From Chloroflexota bacterium (GTDB lineage: Bacteria > Chloroflexota > Anaerolineae > Anaerolineales > Anaerolineaceae): 64,000 nt of DNA. The translations under genes and the position numbers were made by a program. A model generated the notes under the pieces. It searched no databases and had not been told where the DNA came from. It worked only from the letters and a program-made list of their open reading frames with translations. Shown piece after piece: positions 33,506 through 41,933 of the stretch (position 1 is the first letter of the stretch; every line of letters begins with the position of its first letter). The stretch lies in assembly GCA_021825925.1 (NCBI GenBank), contig JAKAFP010000010.1, forward strand, positions 26,995 to 90,994. The letters are read 5' to 3'.

Positions 33506-36046
33506 ATGAAAGCCCCTTTATCCTGGATCAAAGAGTTTGTTGACATTGACCTTCCGCTGGCGGAACTGGCGCACCTGATCACAATGGCCGGCATGGAAGT
33601 TGAGGAAGTAAAGATCATCGGTCTGCCCATGCCCGCACCCGGTACGCTGGACGCCAAGGTTACGGGTCTCGCGTGGGACCGCGAGAAGATCGTGGCCGCC
33701 TCCATCAGCGAGGTGCTGCCCCACCCCAACGCGGACCGGCTGACGCTGTGCAAGCTGTTTGACGGCGAACGCGAGCACCTGGTGCTGACCGGCGCGCCAA
33801 ATTTATTCGAATATAAGGGCATCGGTCCGCTGGCCAAACCGCTGATCGTTGCCTATGCGAAAGAAGGCGCCCAGATCTACGACGGACACGCCGAAGGGCT
33901 GGTGCTGACCACCCTCAAGCCCGCCAAGATCCGCGGCGTGGACTCGTACTCGATGGTGTGCTCCGAGAAGGAGCTGGGCATCTCTGACGAACACGAGGGC
34001 ATCATGTTCCTCGCGGATGACGTCAAGCCCGGCACACCGCTGGTGGATGTTTTGGGCGACGCGGTGATCGAGGTCAATTTGCTGCCCTCCTTCGCACGCT
34101 GCGCCTCAATGCTCGGGTTGGCGCGCGAGATCGCGGCCATCACCGGCAAACCGCTCAAGCTGCCCAAATGGGATGAACAGCCGCCCGCCGGTAAAGCGGA
34201 TTTCTGCAGCATTGAAATTACCGAACCCAAGAATAATCCGCGCTTCATGGCAGGTCTGGTGCGCAACGTCAAGATCGGCCCCAGCCCTGAAGTTGTGCAG
34301 CGCCGGTTGAAGATGTACGGCATGCGCCCGATCAACAACATCGTGGACGCCACCAACTATGCCATGCTGGAACTTGGGGAACCGCTGCATGCCTTTGATT
34401 ACGACAAACTCGTCAAGCGGGCTGGCGGCAAGCCGGTCAAGATCATCACCCGCGCCGCCCAAAAAGGCGAATTGATCAAGACCCTGGATGGCGTGGAACG
34501 CAAGCTCGACACCTTCTCGACATTGGTGTGCGACGAGGCGGGGTCACTCTCGATCGCCGGCATCATGGGCGGTGAAGAAACCGAAGTGACCGAAGCCACC
34601 ACCAACGTGCTTCTGGAAGGCGCCGTCTGGAACATGATCAACATCCGCAAGACGGCCAAAGCACAAAACCTGAACTCCGAAGCCTCCTACCGCATGTCGC
34701 GCGGGGTGCACCCGGTGATGGCGGAACACGGCCAAAGGCGCTGTCTGGAATTCATGCGTGCCTGGGCGGGCGGCGAAGTGGCTCCCGGCCTGGCGGATTC
34801 GTATCCGCTGCCGGTGAAGAACCCGACTGTGGAAGTGACCGAAAAAGACGTGAAACGCTGGCTGGGGATTGACATCCCGGCCTTGAAGATGGCCGAGTTG
34901 TTGGCCCGACTTGAGTTCAAGGTGGAAGTGAGCGGCACATCCGTCAAGGCGACCTGCCCTGATCACCGTCTGGATATCAACGAGGGCGTGGTGGGCAAGG
35001 CCGACCTGGTGGAAGAGATCGCCCGCGTCTATGGTTACGATAACATCCCCGAGATGCGCATGGCCGATACCCTGCCCCCGCAGATCGGTAACCCTGTGCT
35101 GGTCAAGGAAGAACGCATCCGCGACCTGCTGGTGGCAATGGGGCTGCAGGAAGCCATCAGCTACCGCTGGTCCACGCCCGAGCGCGAGGCAAAACGCCTT
35201 TCGCCCGATGCCGAACAGGATAACAAACCTTACGTAAAGATCGCCAATCCGTTGGCGTATGAAAAAGCCTTTTTGCGCCACAGTGTGCTGGCGAGTGTGA
35301 TGGACGTGGCCGAGCGCAATTCGCGCATCCGCGAACGGCTGGCCTTTTTTGAAATAGGCCCGATCTTTTTGGCCGGCGAGGACCCCAGCGGTCTGCCGGA
35401 CGAGTTGAAACGCCTGGCGGTGGTGCTGGGCGGCGCACGCTCCGTATCAGGCTGGCAGCCTGCCGACACCACCGCCATGGATTTTTACGACCTGAAGGGC
35501 GTGGTGAACGGTCTGCTGCAGGGCCTGCGCCTGCCGGGCGTTAAATACGAAGCCGGCGAGCATCCCAGTTATCACCCGGGCAAGTGTGCGCGGGTGTTGG
35601 TGGGCGACAAACAGATCGGCGTGATGGGCGAGCTGCACCCCAAGGTGAAGGGCAATTACGACTTCCCCGCCACGTTCAAGGCGCCGGTGCTGGCGGCCGA
35701 GTTTGACCTCGACCTGCTGATCGAGCTAGTTCCTGCCCTTTACCAAACCGTGGATGTGCCGGTATTCCCACCAGTGATCGAAGATCTAGCCTTCATCCTG
35801 GATGAGGACCTGGCTGCCGAGAAGGCCGAAGCTTTGATCCGTCAGACGGGCGGCAAGCTGCTTGCAGATGTGAAGCTTTTCGACATCTTCCGCAGCGAGC
35901 AGATCGGGGCGGGCAAGAAGAGCCTGGCCTACAAACTGACCTACATCGCCCCCGATCGCACCCTCGAGGCCGCCGAGGTGGCCACCCTGCGCAACAAGAT
36001 CATCAAGCGCATGGAGTACGAGTTCAAGGCGAAGTTGAGGGGATAA
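33506..36046 (+). CDS. pheT: Phenylalanyl-tRNA synthetase beta subunit
   Basis: 846 residues, a full-length bacterial-type PheT. N-terminal MKAPLSWIKEFVDIDLPLAE and tRNA-binding EMAP-like domain (SISEVLPHPNADRLTLCKLF), B3/B4 editing domain with the substrate-pocket region (MYGMRPINNIVDATNYAMLE, EPLHAFDYDK), B5, then the catalytic-like domain and the C-terminal FDX-ACB domain (AYKLTYIAPDRTLEAAEV). Separated from pheS by 290 bases of repeats, which is unusual but the T-box should still govern it. Confidence 0.97.
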   Translation: MKAPLSWIKEFVDIDLPLAELAHLITMAGMEVEEVKIIGLPMPAPGTLDAKVTGLAWDREKIVAASISEVLPHPNADRLTLCKLFDGEREHLVLTGAPNLFEYKGIGPLAKPLIVAYAKEGAQIYDGHAEGLVLTTLKPAKIRGVDSYSMVCSEKELGISDEHEGIMFLADDVKPGTPLVDVLGDAVIEVNLLPSFARCASMLGLAREIAAITGKPLKLPKWDEQPPAGKADFCSIEITEPKNNPRFMAGLVRNVKIGPSPEVVQRRLKMYGMRPINNIVDATNYAMLELGEPLHAFDYDKLVKRAGGKPVKIITRAAQKGELIKTLDGVERKLDTFSTLVCDEAGSLSIAGIMGGEETEVTEATTNVLLEGAVWNMINIRKTAKAQNLNSEASYRMSRGVHPVMAEHGQRRCLEFMRAWAGGEVAPGLADSYPLPVKNPTVEVTEKDVKRWLGIDIPALKMAELLARLEFKVEVSGTSVKATCPDHRLDINEGVVGKADLVEEIARVYGYDNIPEMRMADTLPPQIGNPVLVKEERIRDLLVAMGLQEAISYRWSTPEREAKRLSPDAEQDNKPYVKIANPLAYEKAFLRHSVLASVMDVAERNSRIRERLAFFEIGPIFLAGEDPSGLPDELKRLAVVLGGARSVSGWQPADTTAMDFYDLKGVVNGLLQGLRLPGVKYEAGEHPSYHPGKCARVLVGDKQIGVMGELHPKVKGNYDFPATFKAPVLAAEFDLDLLIELVPALYQTVDVPVFPPVIEDLAFILDEDLAAEKAEALIRQTGGKLLADVKLFDIFRSEQIGAGKKSLAYKLTYIAPDRTLEAAEVATLRNKIIKRMEYEFKAKLRG

Positions 36047-36056
36047 GGGCCGAAAG

Positions 36057-36130
36057 CTGACCCCTCTCGCAAAGAACGCTCGGGGGCGCCAAACCCGCGG
36101 AATAGAGAACCGAGAACAGAGAATCGTCAA
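36057..36130. repeat. Dispersed repeat after pheT
   Basis: CTGACCCCTCTCGC, GCTCGGGGGCGCCAAACCCGCGG and GAGAACCGAGAACAGAGAATCG. Second copy of the element between pheS and pheT. Confidence 0.7.
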
Positions 36131-36181
36131 GAACAGTTATTTAACGAGTTTTCTACTTTGCGTAGATCAAAAGAGAGAGCA

Positions 36182-36211
36182 AAGGCCACCCGGTTGAGGT
36201 GGCCTTGTGTT
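36182..36211. terminator. Terminator between pheT and CDGSH gene
   Basis: AAGGCCACC (36182-36190) with GGTGGCCTT (36198-36206), then gtgtttt. Separates convergent genes. Confidence 0.75.
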
Positions 36212-36212
36212 T

Positions 36213-36947
36213 TCATTTCTTCGCGTTCTTGAGTGCTTCTTCCTGGATATGACGGTGGGTGCCGTCGCAGAGGGGTTTCTTGCCGGATTCGCCGCAGTTG
36301 CACAGGGTGACGCGGTTGCGGGTCTCGAAGGGCTTGCCATCCGCGCGCTCGACAGGGATGTTGCCGGTGACCCACAGCGACCCCTCAATGGGGCCTTCAG
36401 AGGTGATCTCGGTGGTGACGGCGATCTGCACGGGATAATCCGCTTCGATGTCTTCGCTGTCTTTATCCATGGCGTAGCTGTAGGTGCCGGAGGGGCAGCG
36501 GTCAATCATGGCCATGATCTCGGCTCTCACCTTGGGTTCGGCGGTGTCGGCCAGCATTTTCTTGATGTTGGTCAGGCGGTTGCCGCAGAAGCCTGAATCC
36601 ATGCACAGGGTGAAATCCGTTTTGACCACGATGCCGGTGCCTTTGTCATGGATCTTTTGGCGCTCGGCGAAGGTATCCGTGGGGGCAGTCTCGGTGCCCA
36701 TGAAATCACACTCACAATGCGTGGAATCGCAGAAGGGTTTGTCGTGCGACTGTCCGCAGCGACAGAGTTCGTAAGGACCTTCGGTCTTGAGCACTTCGTC
36801 GGTCTTCCAGTTTAAGGGTTCTCCGTACTCCGAAACGATCTGGGTCTTGTGCACCAGCGGAATGTCGCCCTCCACCAGGTAGGAACCGTAGGGTTGAACA
36901 GTGATCTTGCCTTTAGTGGTCTTTTTCGCTTGGTTTTCAGCGGTCAT
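36213..36947 (-). CDS. CDGSH iron-sulfur protein, two CDGSH motifs
   Basis: 244 residues. Two CDGSH-type 2Fe-2S motifs: CRCGQSHDKPFCDSTH around residues 62-77 and CNCGESGKKPLCDGTH near the C-terminus. Each has the three-Cys, one-His ligand set. Between them lies a divergent ferredoxin-like region (DFTLCMDSGFCGN, IDRCPSGTYSYAM). This is the long bacterial CDGSH architecture. Function is unclear; redox or iron-sulfur handling is likely. The start is three bases from the aldo/keto reductase stop, so they form an operon. Confidence 0.92.
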   Translation of the reverse strand: MTAENQAKKTTKGKITVQPYGSYLVEGDIPLVHKTQIVSEYGEPLNWKTDEVLKTEGPYELCRCGQSHDKPFCDSTHCECDFMGTETAPTDTFAERQKIHDKGTGIVVKTDFTLCMDSGFCGNRLTNIKKMLADTAEPKVRAEIMAMIDRCPSGTYSYAMDKDSEDIEADYPVQIAVTTEITSEGPIEGSLWVTGNIPVERADGKPFETRNRVTLCNCGESGKKPLCDGTHRHIQEEALKNAKK

Positions 36948-36949
36948 TT

Positions 36950-37909
36950 TTACTCCTGGTAATTGGCGAGACAGGCAAAGATGCGATCAATGTCCATTTC
37001 GGTGAATTTTTCGTAGGCTTCAGAGGCGCCCAGGTTCTCGTCCAACTGCTCGAGGCGGGTGGCGCCGGTGATGACGCTCGAGACTTCCTTGCGCCGCAGG
37101 ATCCAGCCGATGGCCAGCTGGGCGGGCGTGATTCCAAGGTCATTGGCGACCGTGGTAAGCTGGCGCACGATCTCAATGCGCTGCGGGGTGATGCGTTCCT
37201 TGATCCAGGCATAATCATCCAGTGAAGCGCGGCTGCCCTGGGGGATGCCCTCGTTATACTTGCCCGAGAGGATGCCGTAGTAGAGCGGGCTGAAGGTGGT
37301 CAGTCCGATGCCGAGTTCACGGCAGACGGGCATCAGGTCGTCTTCCACGCGTTTGCGATGGAAGAGGTTGTACTGGGGCTGGTCCATGCTGGGCGGTATG
37401 AGTCCGAACTGGCGGGCAGCGCCGTGGGCTTGCATGATCTGCGAAGCCTCCCACTCTGAGGTGCCCCAATAGAGGATCTTACCCTGATGGATGAGGTCGG
37501 TCATGGTGCGCACGACTTCTTCCACGGGGGTGTCGGGGTCATAGCGGTGGCAGAAGTAGAGATCCACGTAATCAGTGCCGAGCCGTTTCAGGCTGGCGTG
37601 GATGGATTCGGTGATGTGCTTGCGCGAGAGTCCGCGGCCGTTGGGGCCTTTCCAAGTTGGCCAGAAGACCTTGCTCGAAATGACCAGTTCCTGCCTGGGC
37701 AGGTTCTTGATGGCTTTGCCCATGACGGTTTCTGCAACGCCGTTGGCGTACATATCCGCATTGTCAAAGAAGTTGATACCCTGACTGAAAGCTTCCTTGA
37801 TCAGTGAGATGGCGGCATTTTCATCCAATTGGTTGCCGAATGTGACCCACGATCCGAGTGAGATTTCGCTTACCTTTAATCCTGAATGGCCGAGTCGTCT
37901 GTAGTGCAT
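36950..37909 (-). CDS. Aldo/keto reductase (Kv-beta/AKR6-like)
   Basis: 319 residues from ATG 37909, preceded by AAGGAG. Starts MHYRRLGHSGLKVSEISLGS. The AKR catalytic tetrad is visible: D and Y in FFDNADMYANG, K in VISSKVF, H in YFCHRYD. The C-terminal NADPH-binding part includes SSVITGATRLEQLDEN. The sequence is closest in style to the voltage-gated K+ channel beta-subunit group. First gene of the pair with the CDGSH protein. A heptamer array begins 23 bases upstream of the start. Confidence 0.92.
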   Translation of the reverse strand: MHYRRLGHSGLKVSEISLGSWVTFGNQLDENAAISLIKEAFSQGINFFDNADMYANGVAETVMGKAIKNLPRQELVISSKVFWPTWKGPNGRGLSRKHITESIHASLKRLGTDYVDLYFCHRYDPDTPVEEVVRTMTDLIHQGKILYWGTSEWEASQIMQAHGAARQFGLIPPSMDQPQYNLFHRKRVEDDLMPVCRELGIGLTTFSPLYYGILSGKYNEGIPQGSRASLDDYAWIKERITPQRIEIVRQLTTVANDLGITPAQLAIGWILRRKEVSSVITGATRLEQLDENLGASEAYEKFTEMDIDRIFACLANYQE

Positions 37910-37931
37910 ATTAACTCCTTGGAGTGTTTGT

Positions 37932-38043
37932 CGAGAACCGAGAACCAAGAACCGAGAACCGAGAACCGAGAACCGAGAACCGAGAACCGAGAACCGAGAA
38001 CCGAGAACCGAGAACCGAGAACCGAGAACCGAGAACCGAGAAC
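37932..38043. repeat. Tandem heptamer array CGAGAAC x16
   Basis: Sixteen contiguous copies of CGAGAAC, the third being CAAGAAC, followed by CGAG. It lies upstream of the AKR start (minus strand) and next to the 3' end of the S23-like gene. Related single words occur at 33283, 33410-33435, 36104-36130 and 38530-38560. Confidence 0.97.
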
Positions 38044-38052
38044 CGAGTAAAA

Positions 38053-38508
38053 TTATAAATCTTGATTAGGTATATTATCCTCTAGGTAAATTGCCTGCTC
38101 TTCGTGTATTGATTTCTGAGAATTAAATTCTTTTTCGCCTTGTTTCGTCTTTCTTAAATAAGTAATATACCCATTAAGTAAAAGATCGAGGTTATTGCCT
38201 TGAGCAATTGCTTTTTCAAACACAGTATTATTAATGTACCCGAAATCATGAGAAAGCACCAGATGACTTATTAACTCTTCCAAGGAACCTCGTGCATTAT
38301 AACAAAACTGAATATTGGATTGATAATAAAATCTACCATAACCTTCTGCAATATTCGCTGGAATGCTGGCTGCTGCCCTTCTCATCTGAGAATTTAGATT
38401 GTATTTTTCTTCAACCGGTAACAAGGGTAATACATCATGATAGATAAGATTTGCATATTCTCGAGCTCTTACCCAACAATTTAAACGTTCAAGACCGGTT
38501 GTTGTCAT
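38053..38508 (-). CDS. Four-helix bundle protein (S23/IVS family)
   Basis: 151 residues. The S23/intervening-sequence family pattern is clear: WVRAREYANLIYHDVLPLLP, LNSQMRRAAASIPANIAEGY and ARGSLEELISHLVLSHDFGY. These small proteins were first seen inside 23S rRNA intervening sequences and also occur as free-standing genes, often near repeats. Function unknown. It is AT-richer than kamA upstream. Minus strand, single gene. Confidence 0.9.
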   Translation of the reverse strand: MTTTGLERLNCWVRAREYANLIYHDVLPLLPVEEKYNLNSQMRRAAASIPANIAEGYGRFYYQSNIQFCYNARGSLEELISHLVLSHDFGYINNTVFEKAIAQGNNLDLLLNGYITYLRKTKQGEKEFNSQKSIHEEQAIYLEDNIPNQDL

Positions 38509-38571
38509 TATTCCGCCTTTGGTTTTGACGGTTCTCTGCTCTCTGTTCTCAGTTCTCGTTAGAGAATTTTC

Positions 38572-39915
38572 CTATTCACCACTCCCCGCCTCCGGCCCAA
38601 TCCCCAACGGCTTCCATTTATCACTATCTGCCCGTAGGCGATGCTGGGCGCCGCCGCGGTTATGAAGTTCTTCAAAGCTTTCAGGTTTGATGAACATGGA
38701 TTCACCATCCAACAGGCCGCTAACACCGGATTGACCCGGCTCGACACGTTTATGCTGGCAGTAGCTGCAGGTCTTGGGATCGTGGGCTTTGTAATCCTGC
38801 GGTTCTTCGTAGGTGGTGATGTAACCTTCGTAATTGCGCAAAACGATCTTGTGATCGGAGGAACTGATGTGGTAATTGGGCATGACTGGGATCTTGCCGC
38901 CGCCGCCAGGGGCGTCCACGCAGTAGGTGGGCACGGCGTAACCGGAAGTGTGTCCGCGCAGTCCTTCAATGATCTCAATACCCTTGGAGACCGGGGTGCG
39001 AAAGTGGCCGGCGCCTTCCACCAGATCACACTGGTAGAGATAGTACGGGCGCACGCGGATGCGCACCAGTTTCTGCACCAGGTCGCGCTGGATGTGGACA
39101 CAGTCATTCACGCCCGCCAGCAGCACGGACTGGTTGCCGAGCGGGATGCCAGCGCGGGAAAGTTTATCCGTGGCGTCGGCCAGTTCCTGCGAGATCTCGT
39201 TCGGGTGGTTGACGTGGATGTTAAGCCACAGCGGGTGGAACTTCTCAAGCATGTCGGTCAATTCCTGGGTGACGCGCATGGGCATGAAGACCGGCACGCG
39301 TGAGCCGATACGGATGATCTCAATGTGCGGAATTTCGCGCAGGCGGCTGAGCAGTTCTTCGAGCACTTTGGGGGCCAGGGTGAGCGGATCGCCGCCGGAG
39401 AGCAGCACATCCCTTACCTGGGGGGTGTTCTTGAGATATTCGATCTGGGCATCAAAGTCGGTGCGCGAGAAGGTTTGGGTGGGGTCACCCACGATGCGCG
39501 CACGGGTGCAGTAGCGGCAGTACGAGGCGCATTGGGTGGTGACGAGCATCAACACCCGGTCGGGATAGCGATGCACCAATCCGGGGACGGGCGAATGGCG
39601 ATCTTCCGCCAGGGAGTCTTCCATCATGCCGGTAAAGACATCCACCTCACCCGCGGTGGGGATGATCTGCTTGCGGATGGGATCATCCGCGTCGTCGGGG
39701 TCAATCAGTGAAACATAGTAGGGCGTCACATCCACCCTGAACAGACCCGGGGTGGAAAGCGCTTTTTCTTCACTGGGGGTTAGCTTCAAAACCTTATTAA
39801 AATTTTCAACCGAGTTGAGGCGGTTGGCCATCTGCCAGCGCCAATCATTCCACTTTTCATCCGGCACATCTTTGAAAAAAGGAGCACGTTTTGATTCAAA
39901 CGAAACTGGTGACAT
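38572..39915 (-). CDS. kamA: Lysine 2,3-aminomutase (radical SAM)
   Basis: 447 residues. Radical-SAM cluster motif CASYCRYC (in LVTTQCASYCRYCTRARIVG). SAM and PLP motifs follow: DVLLSGGDPLTL, GSRVPVF. The substrate aspartates of KamA are in YQCDLVEGAGHF and VDAPGGGGKIPVMPNY; both are Asp, as in lysine mutase rather than the glutamate enzyme. The C-terminal Cys cluster KTCSYCQHK binds zinc in the family. It converts lysine to beta-lysine, used in lysine fermentation or as an osmolyte precursor; no fermentation or ablB gene is adjacent. Confidence 0.92.
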   Translation of the reverse strand: MSPVSFESKRAPFFKDVPDEKWNDWRWQMANRLNSVENFNKVLKLTPSEEKALSTPGLFRVDVTPYYVSLIDPDDADDPIRKQIIPTAGEVDVFTGMMEDSLAEDRHSPVPGLVHRYPDRVLMLVTTQCASYCRYCTRARIVGDPTQTFSRTDFDAQIEYLKNTPQVRDVLLSGGDPLTLAPKVLEELLSRLREIPHIEIIRIGSRVPVFMPMRVTQELTDMLEKFHPLWLNIHVNHPNEISQELADATDKLSRAGIPLGNQSVLLAGVNDCVHIQRDLVQKLVRIRVRPYYLYQCDLVEGAGHFRTPVSKGIEIIEGLRGHTSGYAVPTYCVDAPGGGGKIPVMPNYHISSSDHKIVLRNYEGYITTYEEPQDYKAHDPKTCSYCQHKRVEPGQSGVSGLLDGESMFIKPESFEELHNRGGAQHRLRADSDKWKPLGIGPEAGSGE

Positions 39916-40068
39916 TTATTCTCCTTTGAAATTTGTACTTCATTTATCATTTCATTTTAAAAGGGAATCGAATTAGGGTCAACACTAATAATAAACCCTG
40001 CGAGGTTTTGAGAGAATAATTGGCTAAAATTAGAATAGTTGTGATCAACAAAACTTCAGGAGTTCGAA

Positions 40069-40581
40069 ATGACGGATCTGGTGGCAAACCAAGGCAAAGG
40101 TAAACGCGATATTGTCGTGACGGCGAAAGCGTCTTCGATCGAAAAGTGGCGCAAGCAGGTGGTAGCCGGCCAACCCGAGACCGGCAAGGAATTTGCCTTT
40201 ATCAGTGACGAGGGCAGCTACATTCCCGGCGGGGAAGGCACCGCGCCCAGCCCGCTGACCTATTTTGTTTCGGGCATGGCACTCTGTCTGATCTCTCACA
40301 TCACCCAGGTGGCCAACAAGAAAAAGTTGGAGGTTCGCAACGAGAAAGTCACCGCCACCGCACACTTCCACGAAGAAGGCTCCGTGCTAAGGGGCGATGC
40401 CGAGGGATTCTGCGATCGTTTCGAGGTCAACATCAGTATGGATTCAGAGGAAGCTATCAACGAGATCAAACAACTCATCCGCATGGCACACCGGCTGTGT
40501 TTCGCAGAGAAAGCGGTCATCGGCAGCGTGCCGATGATCATCACTCAACACTTGAATGGTCAACCGCTGATCATTGAATAA
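40069..40581 (+). CDS. OsmC family protein
   Basis: 170 residues. OsmC/Ohr fold: GTAPSPLTYFVSGMALCLIS with the family Cys in ALCLISH, and a second Cys in AHRLCFAEKAVIG. The two cysteines are those used by peroxide-reducing members. Activity on organic hydroperoxides is likely but not proven. ATG 40069 with caggag upstream. Single gene, divergent from kamA. Confidence 0.9.
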   Translation: MTDLVANQGKGKRDIVVTAKASSIEKWRKQVVAGQPETGKEFAFISDEGSYIPGGEGTAPSPLTYFVSGMALCLISHITQVANKKKLEVRNEKVTATAHFHEEGSVLRGDAEGFCDRFEVNISMDSEEAINEIKQLIRMAHRLCFAEKAVIGSVPMIITQHLNGQPLIIE

Positions 40582-40601
40582 ATTCACTGAGTGGTTCTAA
40601 A

Positions 40602-40625
40602 ACGGGCGACCCGCAGGTCGCCCGT
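40602..40625 (+). terminator. Hairpin after OsmC gene
   Basis: ACGGGCGACC-CGCA-GGTCGCCCGT. It ends the OsmC gene but looks like the dispersed palindromes near 27-28 kb (same GGGCG arms). No U-run. Confidence 0.6.
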
Positions 40626-40684
40626 ATCCATTCAACCAAGAAAAGTTCCTGATTCAACAGTGTTAGTTTTTTTATTATTAACGA

Positions 40685-41752
40685 TCACTTACCCGCATTG
40701 CGGGTGACCAGGTCCGCGATAGTCAGGTTGTGGCGCGCTTGAAGCTGGCTGTTCATCATTTGGATCTGCTTGCGCGGAGAGTAAAAGACCTCGCTCCAGC
40801 CGTAGCCCGCGCAGGCAGTGTCGGCAATTGCGTTGCCGGCGGTATCCTTGCCCCACCAGGCTCGGTATTTTTCTTCGAGATCGGGGCAAATATGGAATTT
40901 TGGATCCGCAAAGTGGGCGGAATAATAGAAATCAGGGGGAAGCGCATTGAGGAGGGTTTCAAAGACGTGCACGCGCACCGGAATGTGGCGATTGGCTTCC
41001 GACTGCGCCAATCGGCATAATCCGCGGATGGTGGCAAGGGGCGAGATCACCTCGATCTGTTTGAGGTTCTCAAAGCGCTCACTCACCCTGGCAACCACTT
41101 CCTTCATGACCAGGCCGCTGGCGATGCTGTCAGCCAAAAAAGCCACGGCAATGTTCTCTTTTTGGGTCTGGTCGAGGTCTTTGTCTTTGAATAGGGTCAA
41201 CTCAACGGTACGATTGTAGACCGGTACGGAACTGTCAAAAACGTGATGGGCGTCCAGCACGACCTCGTCACAATAGTAACCATAATTGGAGTAAATGGCT
41301 TCAGCCACCTGATACTTCAATCCCTCGCGCGCGATGGGGAAAACGGCCAGATTTTGCTGTTTGTACTGTTCAAAAGTGGAGGCCAACGGCGAAGCACCAA
41401 TGATCTCTGAAACGGCATTACCGATCAGCTGTGCCCGATCCGAGCCAAGGCAAAGCTGGCCGGGGAGTGTCTGAACCGCCATGGGAACCACGGTTTTAGG
41501 ATCCACACCGATGATATCCAACAGGTTGGCATCCAGATTGTTTTCGTGCAGGTAAATGAATTTGGCGGTGGCGTCATTGTGGTACAAGACGATCTCAAGC
41601 GCCGGGCAATCGTTTATTTGAAGCTTTCCCATGCGGAAAAAACCGCCTCCTGATTTATGGTCACAGGGAAGCGGTTCGGACAGCTCGAGGGAGCCTTCAA
41701 TCTTATGCGTTGCATCTTCTGAAAAAGTAAACGGGTAATGGAGTTGAGACAT
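40685..41752 (-). CDS. Uncharacterised protein, possible PRTase-like fold
   Basis: 355 residues, no signal or membrane segment. I do not recognise the family. Residues about 205-220 (NIAVAFLADSIASGLVMKEV) resemble the PRPP-binding loop of phosphoribosyltransferases in position and shape but not in exact residues; preceding strands VVLDAHHVF and VELTLFKDK could fit that fold. The C-terminal part has SAHFADPKFHICPDLEEKYR and a Cys-containing CAGYGWSEVFYSPRKQI. SD GGAG seven bases upstream (minus strand). Single gene between the OsmC gene and the K+ transporter. Confidence 0.55.
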   Translation of the reverse strand: MSQLHYPFTFSEDATHKIEGSLELSEPLPCDHKSGGGFFRMGKLQINDCPALEIVLYHNDATAKFIYLHENNLDANLLDIIGVDPKTVVPMAVQTLPGQLCLGSDRAQLIGNAVSEIIGASPLASTFEQYKQQNLAVFPIAREGLKYQVAEAIYSNYGYYCDEVVLDAHHVFDSSVPVYNRTVELTLFKDKDLDQTQKENIAVAFLADSIASGLVMKEVVARVSERFENLKQIEVISPLATIRGLCRLAQSEANRHIPVRVHVFETLLNALPPDFYYSAHFADPKFHICPDLEEKYRAWWGKDTAGNAIADTACAGYGWSEVFYSPRKQIQMMNSQLQARHNLTIADLVTRNAGK

Positions 41753-41933
41753 TTATTCTCCTTAATGGTGGTGTTGTTTGTTTCATTACCAAAAAGAAGC
41801 AAGTCTCATTGCAGTTTAATCACCGACCTGCCCAAAAGATTTTATACCTTAATTGCGAAAATGGGATATTTTTTTAATATTAAAAGGTTCCGGGTTTTCC
41901 ACCGGAACCTTTGCTGATAAATACCTCTAAACG

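Noticed and set aside
34544..35281. 245-codon open frame opposite pheT
   Set aside because: Antisense shadow of a well-conserved synthetase; no supporting signals.
37932..38043. Array considered as CRISPR
   Set aside because: Contiguous 7-bp units with no spacers and no cas genes nearby; a simple tandem repeat.
38641..39303. 220-codon open frame opposite kamA
   Set aside because: Antisense to the radical SAM core; no start signals, no known family.
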